This document shows positions 1 through 8,039 of a stretch of 64,000 nt of DNA, in pieces (positions within the stretch are counted from its first letter, which is position 1; every line of letters starts with the position of its first letter). The position numbers and the translations under genes are program-made. Under the pieces are notes generated by a model. That model had not been told where the DNA came from. It did not search any database and was given only the letters and a program-made list of their open reading frames with translations. The stretch is taken from NCBI GenBank assembly GCA_910579585.1, contig CAJTVA010000004.1:1-64000 (forward strand), written 5' to 3'. The DNA comes from an uncultured Christensenella sp. (lineage in GTDB: Bacteria; Bacillota; Clostridia; Christensenellales; Borkfalkiaceae).

Positions 1-1703
1 TCCTGAGTAGCAATCGTAACAGATGCAAGATTTATAGTTCTGTTCGCATTGCAATTAATGTGTATACTACTTAAGCCTGTAGCCTTTGCGCCAAGCGCCA
101 CACTATCAGCTATTACATTACCGTCAACCTTAATACTTAAAGTCTTTGAATCAAAATCAATAAGTATTTCAAAGCTATGATATACACTCGTTGCCGCCGT
201 AATAGGAAGCGTCGCAGGATTGCCAGTGCCTTCTAATCTATAGCCCCAAGCGCCGCCACTACCAGTTCTGAAGCCAGCAAATTCTGTAGGAGCAGCATCC
301 GAATTCAAGAGTTGGAAGAATGTCCAGCTACCATTAGTTGACGCAACTTTTATTGAGCCAGTTATTTTAACAACACCCGATGTAACAGGAGCACCCAAAG
401 ATATATAGGCAGTTGTCGCCACGCTGCTATTTGTGCACTTTAAACTTCCATCAGTATCAACCACCGCAGTACCAGAAGTTGCATAAACGCAGTTCTCTCC
501 TTCGGTCTTTGCACTACCAACAGTTACACCAGTGAAATTTTCAAGCTTGTAAACATCAGTATAAGTCGTCTCTTTCTTTCCTACACCAGTAGCCGTGAAC
601 GAAATCTGTACTCCCTCTACCGTTATAGTATAAGTACCTTCCACATCAACTTCGGGGCGAGCCGTGTACCTATCGCTTGTAAGAATGGGAAGTTCTACAG
701 GCGTTTCGTGTCCATTTGCACAAGTAAGTGTTGCTGAGCCCGTTTCCGTTGCTGTCGGAGCAGTTATACTGTCTTGTTTAAGCGAATAGTTGTGATTGAG
801 TTTAGCTCTGACAATCGAGTTACGACTTATAAGTTCACCAGCTTCATTCTTATATCTACCGTAATCAGAAATCGAATGAGCATAATATCCGTCAACCTCA
901 CATTCAGGTTCTTTTGCCTCAACAGGCGTAAATGTTTCTTTAAAGTCGTAATCAACGGCTACATAGTTAAATATTGCGTTTTTTGCGCCAGAACCAGCAG
1001 TGGAATCGCTTATAATATAATAGTCGGTATTTGCCTCTACTTCAAACATTGCCGCCCAAGCAACGCTGTTAGTACCGTCACTGACCTGCTGGGCAGTACC
1101 TACCGCTTGACCAGTGCTGTTCAACATCTTCAAATAAGCAGGCGCTCCGCCGGTACCGCTCCAAGCGTAAACTATAACAGTCGCCGTCTGCTCTACGTTT
1201 ACGTGAAGATATTTTTTAGTAATATCCCCATCACCATTAAATTTTACACGGTTTTTCGTTTGGGTAACCTCTGTACCTTTATAAGTAAGCTTTTTACCTG
1301 CGCTTGCTTCAAAAAGCAAATCCTTGCCGGCATATACGCCCATTCCAGCTTTTAACTCAACCTCGTCAGTTACTGTAGTAGCAGTAAAATTATCGTCTAC
1401 GTTCCACACAACCGTTTCTTTTGTAGACGGTGCGGGAGGGTTATCCGGGTTGTCGGGATTATTAGGATTATCGGGGTTATTGGGATTATCCGGATTGTTA
1501 GGGTTGTCAGGATTATTAGGGTTATCCGGATTATCGGGGCCTTGGGTCATAACTGTATCGCAGATATCGCATTTGCCGTCCTGGTCTTCGTCAATGTGGT
1601 TGTGGTCGTCATTGCCGCACGCAGTGAAACCAATCAACGAGGTCGCGGTTACAACACTCATTCCGAAAACCAAAAGGGCTTTCATTAACTTAGATTTTTT
1701 CAT
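1..1703 (-). CDS. Surface lipoprotein with DNP-repeat linker, C-terminus beyond left edge
   Basis: An open frame runs from ATG at 1703 to the window edge (567 full codons, no stop), so the C-terminus is missing. The start follows AGGAGG at 1710-1715. A signal peptide ends in a lipobox (GFTAC, Cys29), so the protein should be lipid-anchored outside the membrane. Next comes a short His/Asp-rich motif (HNHIDEDQDGKCDICD), an EF-hand-like or zinc-ribbon-like insert, then about 35 residues of Asp-Asn-Pro repeats as a spacer. Two beta-rich segments follow (about 95-230 and 370-567), resembling carbohydrate-binding or lectin-like modules. No catalytic motif is visible in the part present. Substrate unknown; a polysaccharide-binding or polysaccharide-degrading enzyme is possible. 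Confident as a gene and lipoprotein, not about function. Confidence 0.85.
   Translation of the reverse strand, partial: MKKSKLMKALLVFGMSVVTATSLIGFTACGNDDHNHIDEDQDGKCDICDTVMTQGPDNPDNPNNPDNPNNPDNPNNPDNPNNPDNPDNPPAPSTKETVVWNVDDNFTATTVTDEVELKAGMGVYAGKDLLFEASAGKKLTYKGTEVTQTKNRVKFNGDGDITKKYLHVNVEQTATVIVYAWSGTGGAPAYLKMLNSTGQAVGTAQQVSDGTNSVAWAAMFEVEANTDYYIISDSTAGSGAKNAIFNYVAVDYDFKETFTPVEAKEPECEVDGYYAHSISDYGRYKNEAGELISRNSIVRAKLNHNYSLKQDSITAPTATETGSATLTCANGHETPVELPILTSDRYTARPEVDVEGTYTITVEGVQISFTATGVGKKETTYTDVYKLENFTGVTVGSAKTEGENCVYATSGTAVVDTDGSLKCTNSSVATTAYISLGAPVTSGVVKITGSIKVASTNGSWTFFQLLNSDAAPTEFAGFRTGSGGAWGYRLEGTGNPATLPITAATSVYHSFEILIDFDSKTLSIKVDGNVIADSVALGAKATGLSSIHINCNANRTINLASVTIATQ
1438..1540. 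repeat. 9-bp periodic repeat encoding Asn/Asp-Pro linker
   Basis: Units of about 9 bp on the minus strand (GATAATCCN, AATAATCCC and variants) repeat roughly eleven times and encode PDNPNNP-type repeats. Third positions vary, so the array is conserved mainly as protein. It joins the lipoprotein N-terminus to its folded domains. Confidence 0.8.
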
Positions 1704-1715
1704 CAATTTCCTCCT

Positions 1716-1739
1716 AAGGCTAAGAATTTTTCTAGCCTT
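1716..1739 (-). promoter_or_regulatory. 5' leader hairpin adjacent to the lipoprotein RBS
   Basis: AAGGCTA (1716-1722 on the plus strand) pairs perfectly with TAGCCTT (1733-1739) around a 10-nt loop. In the mRNA the stem ends directly before the AGGAGG ribosome-binding site. It could stabilise the 5' end or bind a regulator; role inferred. Confidence 0.5.
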
Positions 1740-1758
1740 TAATTTTTCTACCTAGTCT

Positions 1759-1787
1759 ATTATACAACCTAAACGAAATAAATTCAA
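1759..1787 (-). promoter_or_regulatory. Sigma-A promoter for the surface lipoprotein
   Basis: On the minus strand, -35 TTGAAT (1782-1787), 17-bp spacer, -10 TATAAT (1759-1764). Transcription should start near 1752, giving a leader of about 50 nt that contains the 1716-1739 hairpin. The rest of the 1788-1920 spacer is AT-rich with no gene seen. Confidence 0.75.
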
Positions 1788-1920
1788 GTACTTTATGAAA
1801 AAATTTATCTTTTTTTTATAAATTATTACATTTTTCAACCAGTAAAGTCAAATAAAGGTAAAAAGTCAATTAATTGCGGCGACACCTTCCTCCTATTTGA
1901 TAGCGGGTAATGCTAGAACA

Positions 1921-1958
1921 AAAAAGCGGCAGGCGCTTGCAAGCGCCTGTCGCTTTTT
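1921..1958 (-). terminator. Intrinsic terminator after spo0A
   Basis: A near-perfect hairpin (AAAAAGCG, GCAGGCGC, loop, GCGCCTG, CGCTTTTT) lies just after the spo0A stop at 1966. T-runs on both sides could let it work in both directions. Confidence 0.85.
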
Positions 1959-1965
1959 ACCATTG

Positions 1966-2733
1966 TTATAAACTTTCCAAAATAAGCTTGTCCGCAACCA
2001 AAGCAATAAATTCGCTATTGGTGGGGCGCTCTTGCCCTATGTATACTCTTGCACCGAAGATAGAAGAAATCGCTTCCGTTCTGCCCCTGTTCCACGCGAC
2101 TTCTATTGCGTGGCGGATAGCCCTTTCAACCTTGCTTGCACTTGTCACGAATTTTTCGGCGATTTTAGGATAAAGTTCTTTCGTAACCCTGTTTATAATC
2201 GAGGGGTCGTCAACGGCAAGCTTTATGCCCTCCCTCAGATACGAAAAGCCTTTGATATGCGGCGGAATGCCAATCGTAATAAATATATTGCTTATCTTCT
2301 CGTCAATCGAACCGACCTTTCTTTTATCCCGCAAATCGGTAGTAACCTTATAATTTACCGCCCTGCCGTTGGAAAGCTCGGTAATTCTGTCCATAAGCGT
2401 TTCCGCCTTGACAGGCTTTGCAAGGTAATACACCGCGCCGTGCTCGATAGCTTGGTCTACGATTTTATCATCTACAAAGCCGCCGACGGCAATAGTCAGG
2501 CAATCGGGCGCATTCTCTTTGATAAAATCGAGAACGCCGAACCCGTCGAGTCCCGTTAAAACCAAATCGACGATAGCAACCGTCGGGTTTTGGCTTTTAA
2601 CAATCTCCGTCGCCGTATTGCCGTTGGAAGACGTTGCGCAAACCGAAAACCCCTCCACCGCATTTATGTACGACGTGAGTTCCTGTACAAATTCGTCGTT
2701 GTTAGAAAATATAGCAATTTTTTCTGTTTTCAT
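1966..2733 (-). CDS. spo0A: Sporulation response regulator Spo0A
   Basis: Master sporulation transcription factor: receiver domain (about 1-120) and Spo0A C-terminal DNA-binding domain (about 145-255). The output helix KVERAIRHAIEVAWNRG and the PTNSEFIALVADKL tail are diagnostic. The phosphoacceptor Asp56 and active-site Lys106 are present, but the N-terminal acidic pair (Asp10-Asp11 in B. subtilis) reads Ser-Asn, and the usual Thr after beta-4 is lost. I start at ATG 2733 (255 aa) rather than an in-frame GTG at 2748, because GTGGAG there supplies the Shine-Dalgarno for the ATG and the N-terminus then aligns with known Spo0A. Monocistronic, with its own promoter and terminator. Confidence 0.95.
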   Translation of the reverse strand: MKTEKIAIFSNNDEFVQELTSYINAVEGFSVCATSSNGNTATEIVKSQNPTVAIVDLVLTGLDGFGVLDFIKENAPDCLTIAVGGFVDDKIVDQAIEHGAVYYLAKPVKAETLMDRITELSNGRAVNYKVTTDLRDKRKVGSIDEKISNIFITIGIPPHIKGFSYLREGIKLAVDDPSIINRVTKELYPKIAEKFVTSASKVERAIRHAIEVAWNRGRTEAISSIFGARVYIGQERPTNSEFIALVADKLILESL

Positions 2734-2737
2734 AATA

Positions 2738-2771
2738 AATTTCTCCACTCGTTTTGTCCTGTGGAGAAATT
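2738..2771 (-). promoter_or_regulatory. Perfect 11-bp inverted repeat over the spo0A -10 and RBS
   Basis: AATTTCTCCAC (2738-2748) and GTGGAGAAATT (2761-2771) are exact reverse complements separated by 12 bp. One arm overlaps the -10 hexamer, the other contains the GGAG ribosome-binding site. A transcript from the promoter at 2769-2797 would lack most of the first arm, so a DNA operator is as likely as an RNA hairpin. A longer transcript from upstream would fold and hide the RBS. Confidence 0.6.
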
Positions 2772-2797
2772 ATATTACACAATTTCGGGTTTGTAAA
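2769..2797 (-). promoter_or_regulatory. Sigma-A promoter of spo0A
   Basis: Minus strand -35 TTTACA (2792-2797), 17-bp spacer, -10 TATAAT (2769-2774). Predicted start near 2762, about 30 nt before the ATG. Confidence 0.75.
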
Positions 2798-2857
2798 GTA
2801 ATTTTGTAAAAAAATGAAGAATTTTTTACGAAAATATTGTAATTTTGTAAAAAATTA

Positions 2858-2864
2858 TGTCGAA
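2858..2864. promoter_or_regulatory. Consensus 0A box upstream of spo0A
   Basis: TGTCGAA on the plus strand matches the established Spo0A-P binding consensus TGNCGAA exactly. It lies about 60 bp upstream of the spo0A -35. A weaker 6/7 match (TTACGAA) is at 2826-2832. Suggests autoregulation, as in Bacillus. It also overlaps a short hairpin (GTCGA / TCGAC, then T-run) that may serve as the terminator of the preceding ABC-F gene. Confidence 0.6.
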
Positions 2865-2883
2865 TTTGGTCGACGACAATATT

Positions 2884-4461
2884 TTACTGTGTTATGATGT
2901 CCAAATATTCGTCATAATTGACGCATTTGTCAAAATTTTTCGAACCGTTGATTTCGATAATTCTGTTTGCGACGGTATTCATAAGCTCTTGGTCGTGCGA
3001 GGTGAACAGCATACAGCCCTTGAAATTCTTCATTCCGTTGTTCAAGGCGGTTATACTCTCTAAGTCGAGGTGGTTGGTAGGCTCGTCCATAATAAGGAAG
3101 TTGCCGCCTTCAAGCATCATTTTCGCAAGCATACAGCGGACCTTTTCGCCACCCGAAAGAACTTTTGCTTCTTTGAGCGCTTCTTCGCCCGAAAACAGCA
3201 TTCTGCCAAGCCAGCCGCGGAGGTATTCCTCGTAATGGTCTTTCGAGTACTGGCTGAGCCACTGCACAAGGTTAAGGTTACAGCCCTGAAAGTATTCGTT
3301 GTTGTTTTCGGGGAAGTACGAAACCGAAATAGTCTTACCCCAGCGCACAGTGCCGCTATCGGGCTGGACTTTGCCCGTCAAAATGTCGTAAAGCATAGAA
3401 ACCGTAGTCGATTTGTCGCTTACGATTCCGATTTTTTCGTCCTTTTGAACCGTGAACGAAACGTTCTCGAAGTAGCCCTTTTTCGTCAGCCCCTCCACCA
3501 TTAAAATGTCGTTGCCGATATCCTTTTCGTACTTGAAGTCGATAAACGGGTATTTTCTTAAAGAGGGCTTGAAGTCTGCGATTGTCAGTTTTTCAAGCTC
3601 TTTTTTCCTTGAAGTTGCCTGGCGGGACTTGGAAGCGTTTGCCGCAAACCGAGCGATGAAGTCCTGCAACTCTTTTGCGCGCTGTTCGTTCTTTTTGTTC
3701 TGGTCGCGCTGTTGGCGGGCAAGAAGCTGGCTGGTTTCGTACCAGAAGTCGTAGTTGCCGAGCATCATATTTATTTTGCCGTAGTCGACGTCGCAGATGT
3801 GCGTGCAGACTTTGTTCAGAAAGTGCCTGTTGTGGGAAACGATAATTATAGTGTTCTCGAAGTCCATAAGGTAGTTTTCGAGCCAGCGCACCGTTTTTAT
3901 ATCCAGGTTGTTCGTAGGCTCGTCCAAAAGAAGCACGTCGGGGTTGCCGAAAAGCGCCTGTGCAAGCAGGACTTTGATTTTCAGCTTTGCGTCGAGGTCG
4001 GCCATTAAAGTTTCGTGGTGCTCTTCGGGTATGTCGAGTGCGTTTAAAAGGGTCTGCGCCTCGTACTCCGCTTCCCAGCCGCCAAGCTCGGCGAACTCGC
4101 TTTCAAGCTCGCTTGCGCGCACGCCGTCGGCTTCGGTGAAGTCGGCTTTTGCGTAAAGCGCGTCTTTTTCATCCATTATATCGACCAGGCGCCTGTGCCC
4201 GAGCATAACCGCGCGCAGGACGGTAACATTGTCGAAAGCGTTCTGATTCTGTTGAAGAACGGACATTCTCTCGGTTTTATCGAGCGTTACGTCGCCTTTG
4301 TTGGGCTCGACCTCGCCGCTTAAAACTTTTAAAAAGGTTGACTTGCCCGCGCCGTTAGCGCCGATTATACCGTAGCAGTTGCCTTTCGTGAACTTTAAGT
4401 TTACGTCCTCGAAAAGCTTTTTACTGCCGTATTGAAGTGAAACGTTATTGACTTGTAACAT
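2884..4461 (-). CDS. ABC-F family ATPase (YkpA/YbiT-like)
   Basis: Soluble tandem-ABC protein of 525 aa without membrane segments; the family acts on the ribosome E site, in translation rescue or antibiotic resistance. The first nucleotide-binding domain has an intact Walker A (GANGAGKST, 34-42) and Walker B (LLLDEPTNNLD) but a non-canonical signature. The second has a degraded Walker A (VSDKSTT near 345) but an intact LSGGEK signature near 432 and a good Walker B. Of the two composite sites, only Walker A1 with signature 2 looks complete. The linker (about 245-300) is charged and helical. Starts 9 bp after the exporter stop with RBS GGGAGA, so it is co-transcribed with the ABC exporter. Confidence 0.9.
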   Translation of the reverse strand: MLQVNNVSLQYGSKKLFEDVNLKFTKGNCYGIIGANGAGKSTFLKVLSGEVEPNKGDVTLDKTERMSVLQQNQNAFDNVTVLRAVMLGHRRLVDIMDEKDALYAKADFTEADGVRASELESEFAELGGWEAEYEAQTLLNALDIPEEHHETLMADLDAKLKIKVLLAQALFGNPDVLLLDEPTNNLDIKTVRWLENYLMDFENTIIIVSHNRHFLNKVCTHICDVDYGKINMMLGNYDFWYETSQLLARQQRDQNKKNEQRAKELQDFIARFAANASKSRQATSRKKELEKLTIADFKPSLRKYPFIDFKYEKDIGNDILMVEGLTKKGYFENVSFTVQKDEKIGIVSDKSTTVSMLYDILTGKVQPDSGTVRWGKTISVSYFPENNNEYFQGCNLNLVQWLSQYSKDHYEEYLRGWLGRMLFSGEEALKEAKVLSGGEKVRCMLAKMMLEGGNFLIMDEPTNHLDLESITALNNGMKNFKGCMLFTSHDQELMNTVANRIIEINGSKNFDKCVNYDEYLDIITQ

Positions 4462-4470
4462 AAAATCTCC

Positions 4471-6228
4471 CTAAATTGCAAATTGACTGTTGTAAAGTTT
4501 GGCGTAGAAGCCGTTTTTAGCAAGTAGCTCCGCATGGGTGCCCTGTTCTATGATGTTGCCGCTGTTCATTACGAGAATGAGGTCGGCTTCCTTAACCGTC
4601 GAAAGCCTGTGCGCGACGATAAAGCTTGTTCTGCCGTCCATAAGGCGGGCGAAAGCTTCCTGAATTTTCTGTTCGGTGCGGGTATCGATTGACGAGGTTG
4701 CTTCATCCAAGATGAGCATCGGCGGCAGACAAAGCATAATTCTCGATATGCAAAGAAGCTGTTTCTGACCCTGCGAAAGATTGCCGCCATCCTCTGCCAA
4801 AACCGTGTCGTAGCCTTGCGGCATCTGCATAATGAAGTTATGCGCGTGCGCGGCTTTGGCGGCGGTTTCCACCTCTTCACGCGTGGCGCCCGCCTTGCCC
4901 ATAGCTATATTTTCAAACACCGTACCGCTTTTAAGCCAGGTGTCCTGCAAAACCATTCCGTAGTTTTTGCGAAGCGACTTCCGCGTTACGTTTAAAATAT
5001 CCTTGCCGTCAACCGAAATTTCGCCGCCGTCGGGATCGTAAAAGCGCATTAAAAGGTTTATAAGCGTCGTTTTGCCGCAACCCGTGGGACCGACGATAGC
5101 AATTCTCTGCCCCGCCTTTGCGCTGATATTCAGCCCCTCGATAAGTTTTTTGTCCTTTACGTAGGAAAAAGATACGTCTTTGAATTCAATATCGCCTTTA
5201 ACGTTTTCAAGCACCGCGGCGTTCTCCGCGTCGGGGGTTTGGGGCGTTTCGTCAATAATTTCGTAAATTCTGCCCGCGCACGCAACCGCGTTCTGAAGTT
5301 CGGTGACAACCCCCGAAATCTCGTTGAACGGCTTGGTGTACTGGTTGGCGTACGACAAAAGGTTCGAAAGCTTGCCGACCGTGAAAACGATTGGCAACGG
5401 CACGGCACATATAAGCATAAGCGCGCCCGCAAGCGCAACCGCCGCATAAACCAGCGCGTTGACGAACCGAGTCGACGGATTGGTCAGCGACGAATAGAAA
5501 ATCGATTTTAAAGAAGCTTTTGTAAGCCTGTCGTTAATTTCGTCGAAATTTTCGAGGTTTTCGTCCTCGCGGTTGAACGCTTTGACGACTTTGAGGTTCC
5601 CTATCATTTCGTCGATAAACGCGGTCTGCTCGCCGCGGATTTCCGAAGTCTTTTTAAACAGAAAATACGTGCGCGATGCGATGAACTTCGCAACAAACAG
5701 CGACAACGGCGTCAAAACGAAAACGATTAGCGCGATTATCCAGTTCATTGCGAACATTACGCCCAGAACTCCGATGATTGTCAGAACGCCCGTAAAAAGC
5801 TGTGTGAAGCCCATCAAAAGTCCGTCCGCAAATGCGTCCACGTCGGCAATTGCGCGCCCGACTATGTCGCCGTAAGAGTGCGCGTCGATAAACTTCAAAG
5901 GCAGTTTTTGCAGATTTTTGAAGGCGCTTTCGCGAATATCCTTAACCACGCGGTAGGTTATGCGGTTGTTGATAATGTTCATAAGCCACTGCGCAAGGCA
6001 GGTTATCGCGACGGTGACGCCGATTGCGATAAATTTTTCGAATACCTTTTCAAGCGCGACTTCGCCGCCGACGAAAAGGTCGATTATCTGCCCGACGAAT
6101 ACGGGCGCCAGCAAGTTGCCCGCAACCGATACAAGCGCGAAAAACACGGTTGCCGCAACCCAGAATTTGTAGGGTTTAAGTTGTTTTAATATGCGTTTGA
6201 AAACGCCTTTGCGGGAGGGTTTAGCCAT
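4471..6228 (-). CDS. ABC exporter, consensus-site half (heterodimer)
   Basis: Half-transporter of 585 aa: six-helix type IV exporter membrane domain (about 20-310), then a nucleotide-binding domain with Walker A GPTGCGKTT near 379, signature LSQGQ near 480, Walker B ending ILDEATSSID and an intact switch His (VAHRLST). This half carries the catalytic Glu, so it pairs with the degenerate upstream partner as in BmrCD, LmrCD or TM287/288. Its ATG follows the partner stop directly, with GGAGG upstream. Likely exports lipids, drugs or peptides; substrate cannot be read from sequence. Confidence 0.9.
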   Translation of the reverse strand: MAKPSRKGVFKRILKQLKPYKFWVAATVFFALVSVAGNLLAPVFVGQIIDLFVGGEVALEKVFEKFIAIGVTVAITCLAQWLMNIINNRITYRVVKDIRESAFKNLQKLPLKFIDAHSYGDIVGRAIADVDAFADGLLMGFTQLFTGVLTIIGVLGVMFAMNWIIALIVFVLTPLSLFVAKFIASRTYFLFKKTSEIRGEQTAFIDEMIGNLKVVKAFNREDENLENFDEINDRLTKASLKSIFYSSLTNPSTRFVNALVYAAVALAGALMLICAVPLPIVFTVGKLSNLLSYANQYTKPFNEISGVVTELQNAVACAGRIYEIIDETPQTPDAENAAVLENVKGDIEFKDVSFSYVKDKKLIEGLNISAKAGQRIAIVGPTGCGKTTLINLLMRFYDPDGGEISVDGKDILNVTRKSLRKNYGMVLQDTWLKSGTVFENIAMGKAGATREEVETAAKAAHAHNFIMQMPQGYDTVLAEDGGNLSQGQKQLLCISRIMLCLPPMLILDEATSSIDTRTEQKIQEAFARLMDGRTSFIVAHRLSTVKEADLILVMNSGNIIEQGTHAELLAKNGFYAKLYNSQFAI

Positions 6229-7959
6229 TTACGCACCCTCCTTTTCAAACTGCGAAAAGTGAATTTCGCGGTAAATATCGCAGGTTTTTAAAAGCTCGTC
6301 GTGCGTGCCGAGCCCCACCGCCCTGCCGCCGTCGAGAACGATAATTTTGTCAGCGTGCATAATAGACGAAGTGCGTTGCGAAACAATGAACACCGTGGGG
6401 TCGTATGGTAAGCCCTTTAAAGACTTTCTTAAATTCGCGTCGGTTGCGTAGTCCAAAGCCGAAGCGCTGTCGTCCAAAATGAGAATTTCGGGCTTTTTAA
6501 CGAGTGCGCGGGCAATCGTCAACCTCTGCCGCTGTCCGCCCGAGAAGTTCTTGCCGCCTTGTTCGACTTTTTCGTCAAGCCCGCCGTCCTTCGCCTTTAT
6601 CACGTCAAGCGCCTGCGCAGTTTCTATCGCCGACATAATCTCTTCATCGGTGGCACTCTCCGCGCCCCACTGCATATTTTTGCGCACCGTTCCCTCAAAA
6701 AGAACGGCGCGTTGCGGCACGATTCCGCACTTGTCGCGCAGAATTTCGTCGCCGATTGCGTTGACGTTCACCCCATCGATTAAAACTTCACCCGTCACCG
6801 CGTCGTAAAAGTGCGGCAGTAAATTCACAAGCGAAGTCTTGCCCGAACCCGTGCCGCCGATAATTCCGACGGTCTGACCGCGCTCGACGGTGAAGCTGAT
6901 GTTTTCCAATGCGTTTATTGCGGCATTGCCGTAATTCAATGCTACGTTTTTAAACTCTATGAAGTGCCCGTCCGAAACCTCTTCCACCGCGCTGTCCGCG
7001 CCATATATAAGTGACGGCTGCATTTCTAAAATCTCGTTTATACGCCCCGCGCAAGCAAAGGACTTTGTGACGGTAATAATAAGGTTTGCAAGCTTGATTA
7101 GCTCTATTAAAATCTGGGACATATAGTTGTAAAGCGCCACAACCTGTCCCCTGTCAAGCGCCCCCGCATTGAACTTTATCGCGCCGACGTACATAAGCGC
7201 GATAATAGCCGCGTTAATAACTGCGTAAGTCAAAGGGTTCATTAAAGCAGAGATTTTACCGACGAAAAGCTGGGACTTCGTCAACTCTGCGTTCTTTTTG
7301 TTATAGGACGCGACCTCGTCCTCTTCCTTGCAAAAAGCGCGTAAGACCCTAGCGCCCGTCAGGGTTTCACGCGTGGAAGTCGTAACTTCGTCAAGATTGC
7401 TCTGAACTTTTTTGTACAGCGGAATACTTACAAGCATTATTCCGAACACGACGGCGCAAAGAACCGCGATAGTAATTGCAAATACTCCGCCTGCAAGCGT
7501 GCTTATCGTAAAGGCCATTATCATTGCGCCGAAAACTATAAACGGCGAGCGCATAAACAGCCTTAAAACAAGGTTCACTCCCGACTGTATCTGATTTACG
7601 TCGCTGGTCATACGGGTAATCATTCTGCCCGTGCCGAGTTTGTCTATCTGGGAATAAGAAAGCGACTGCATTTTGCCGAAAAGGTCGTGGCGAAGTTCCT
7701 TTGAAAACCCTACCGCCGCTTTTGCCGCAAAATACTGCGCGGCAACCGCACTTATAAGCCCGACCACGCCCAGAGCAACAAGAATAAGGCAGGCGTAAAT
7801 TACGTAAGAAACACTGCCGTTACCCGCGTCAATCTCGTTAATAATCGCCGAAACTACGAGCGGAACAAACAGCTCGAACGCAGCTTCCAAAAGCTTGAAA
7901 AGGGGTGCGAGTACCGCCTGTGCTTTATAATGTCGAAGATATTTTAAAAGCTTCTTCAT
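6229..7959 (-). CDS. ABC exporter, degenerate-site half (heterodimer)
   Basis: Half-transporter of 576 aa with a type IV exporter membrane domain and ABC domain. Walker A GGTGSGKT (near 368) and signature FSGGQ are intact, but Walker B ends in Asp-Asp (ILDDSAS) instead of Asp-Glu and the switch His is Gln (VSQRTS). These changes mark the non-catalytic subunit of heterodimeric exporters. First gene of the operon exporter-exporter-ABC-F. The frame can begin at TTG 7965, but ATG 7959 (MKKLLKYLRHYK) is preferred; neither has a convincing Shine-Dalgarno. Confidence 0.9.
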   Translation of the reverse strand: MKKLLKYLRHYKAQAVLAPLFKLLEAAFELFVPLVVSAIINEIDAGNGSVSYVIYACLILVALGVVGLISAVAAQYFAAKAAVGFSKELRHDLFGKMQSLSYSQIDKLGTGRMITRMTSDVNQIQSGVNLVLRLFMRSPFIVFGAMIMAFTISTLAGGVFAITIAVLCAVVFGIMLVSIPLYKKVQSNLDEVTTSTRETLTGARVLRAFCKEEDEVASYNKKNAELTKSQLFVGKISALMNPLTYAVINAAIIALMYVGAIKFNAGALDRGQVVALYNYMSQILIELIKLANLIITVTKSFACAGRINEILEMQPSLIYGADSAVEEVSDGHFIEFKNVALNYGNAAINALENISFTVERGQTVGIIGGTGSGKTSLVNLLPHFYDAVTGEVLIDGVNVNAIGDEILRDKCGIVPQRAVLFEGTVRKNMQWGAESATDEEIMSAIETAQALDVIKAKDGGLDEKVEQGGKNFSGGQRQRLTIARALVKKPEILILDDSASALDYATDANLRKSLKGLPYDPTVFIVSQRTSSIMHADKIIVLDGGRAVGLGTHDELLKTCDIYREIHFSQFEKEGA

Positions 7960-7970
7960 ATCCAATCCGA

Positions 7971-7999
7971 ATTATACCAAATACGGAAATAAAAAGCAA
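7971..7999 (-). promoter_or_regulatory. Promoter of the exporter/ABC-F operon with near-leaderless start
   Basis: Minus strand -35 TTGCTT (7994-7999), 17-bp spacer, -10 TATAAT (7971-7976). The expected start near 7964 leaves only about 5 nt before ATG 7959. Confidence 0.7.
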
Positions 8000-8004
8000 A
8001 TCTA

Positions 8005-8033
8005 TTGCAATTGTTTGCGCAATTTGATAAACT
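8005..8033 (+). promoter_or_regulatory. Possible leaderless promoter of the methyltransferase gene
   Basis: -35 TTGCAA (8005-8010), 17-bp spacer, weak -10 TAAACT (8028-8033). The A of ATG 8040 lies 7 nt after the -10, at the expected transcription start. It lies back to back with the exporter promoter. Confidence 0.45.
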
Positions 8034-8039
8034 TTGATT

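Noticed and set aside
1438..1540. Regular short repeats resembling a CRISPR array
   Set aside because: Units are 9 bp without spacers and encode a Pro/Asn/Asp linker in frame.
2734..2748. GTG 2748 as the spo0A start
   Set aside because: It overlaps the GGAG used by ATG 2733, and the extra five residues are not in family proteins.
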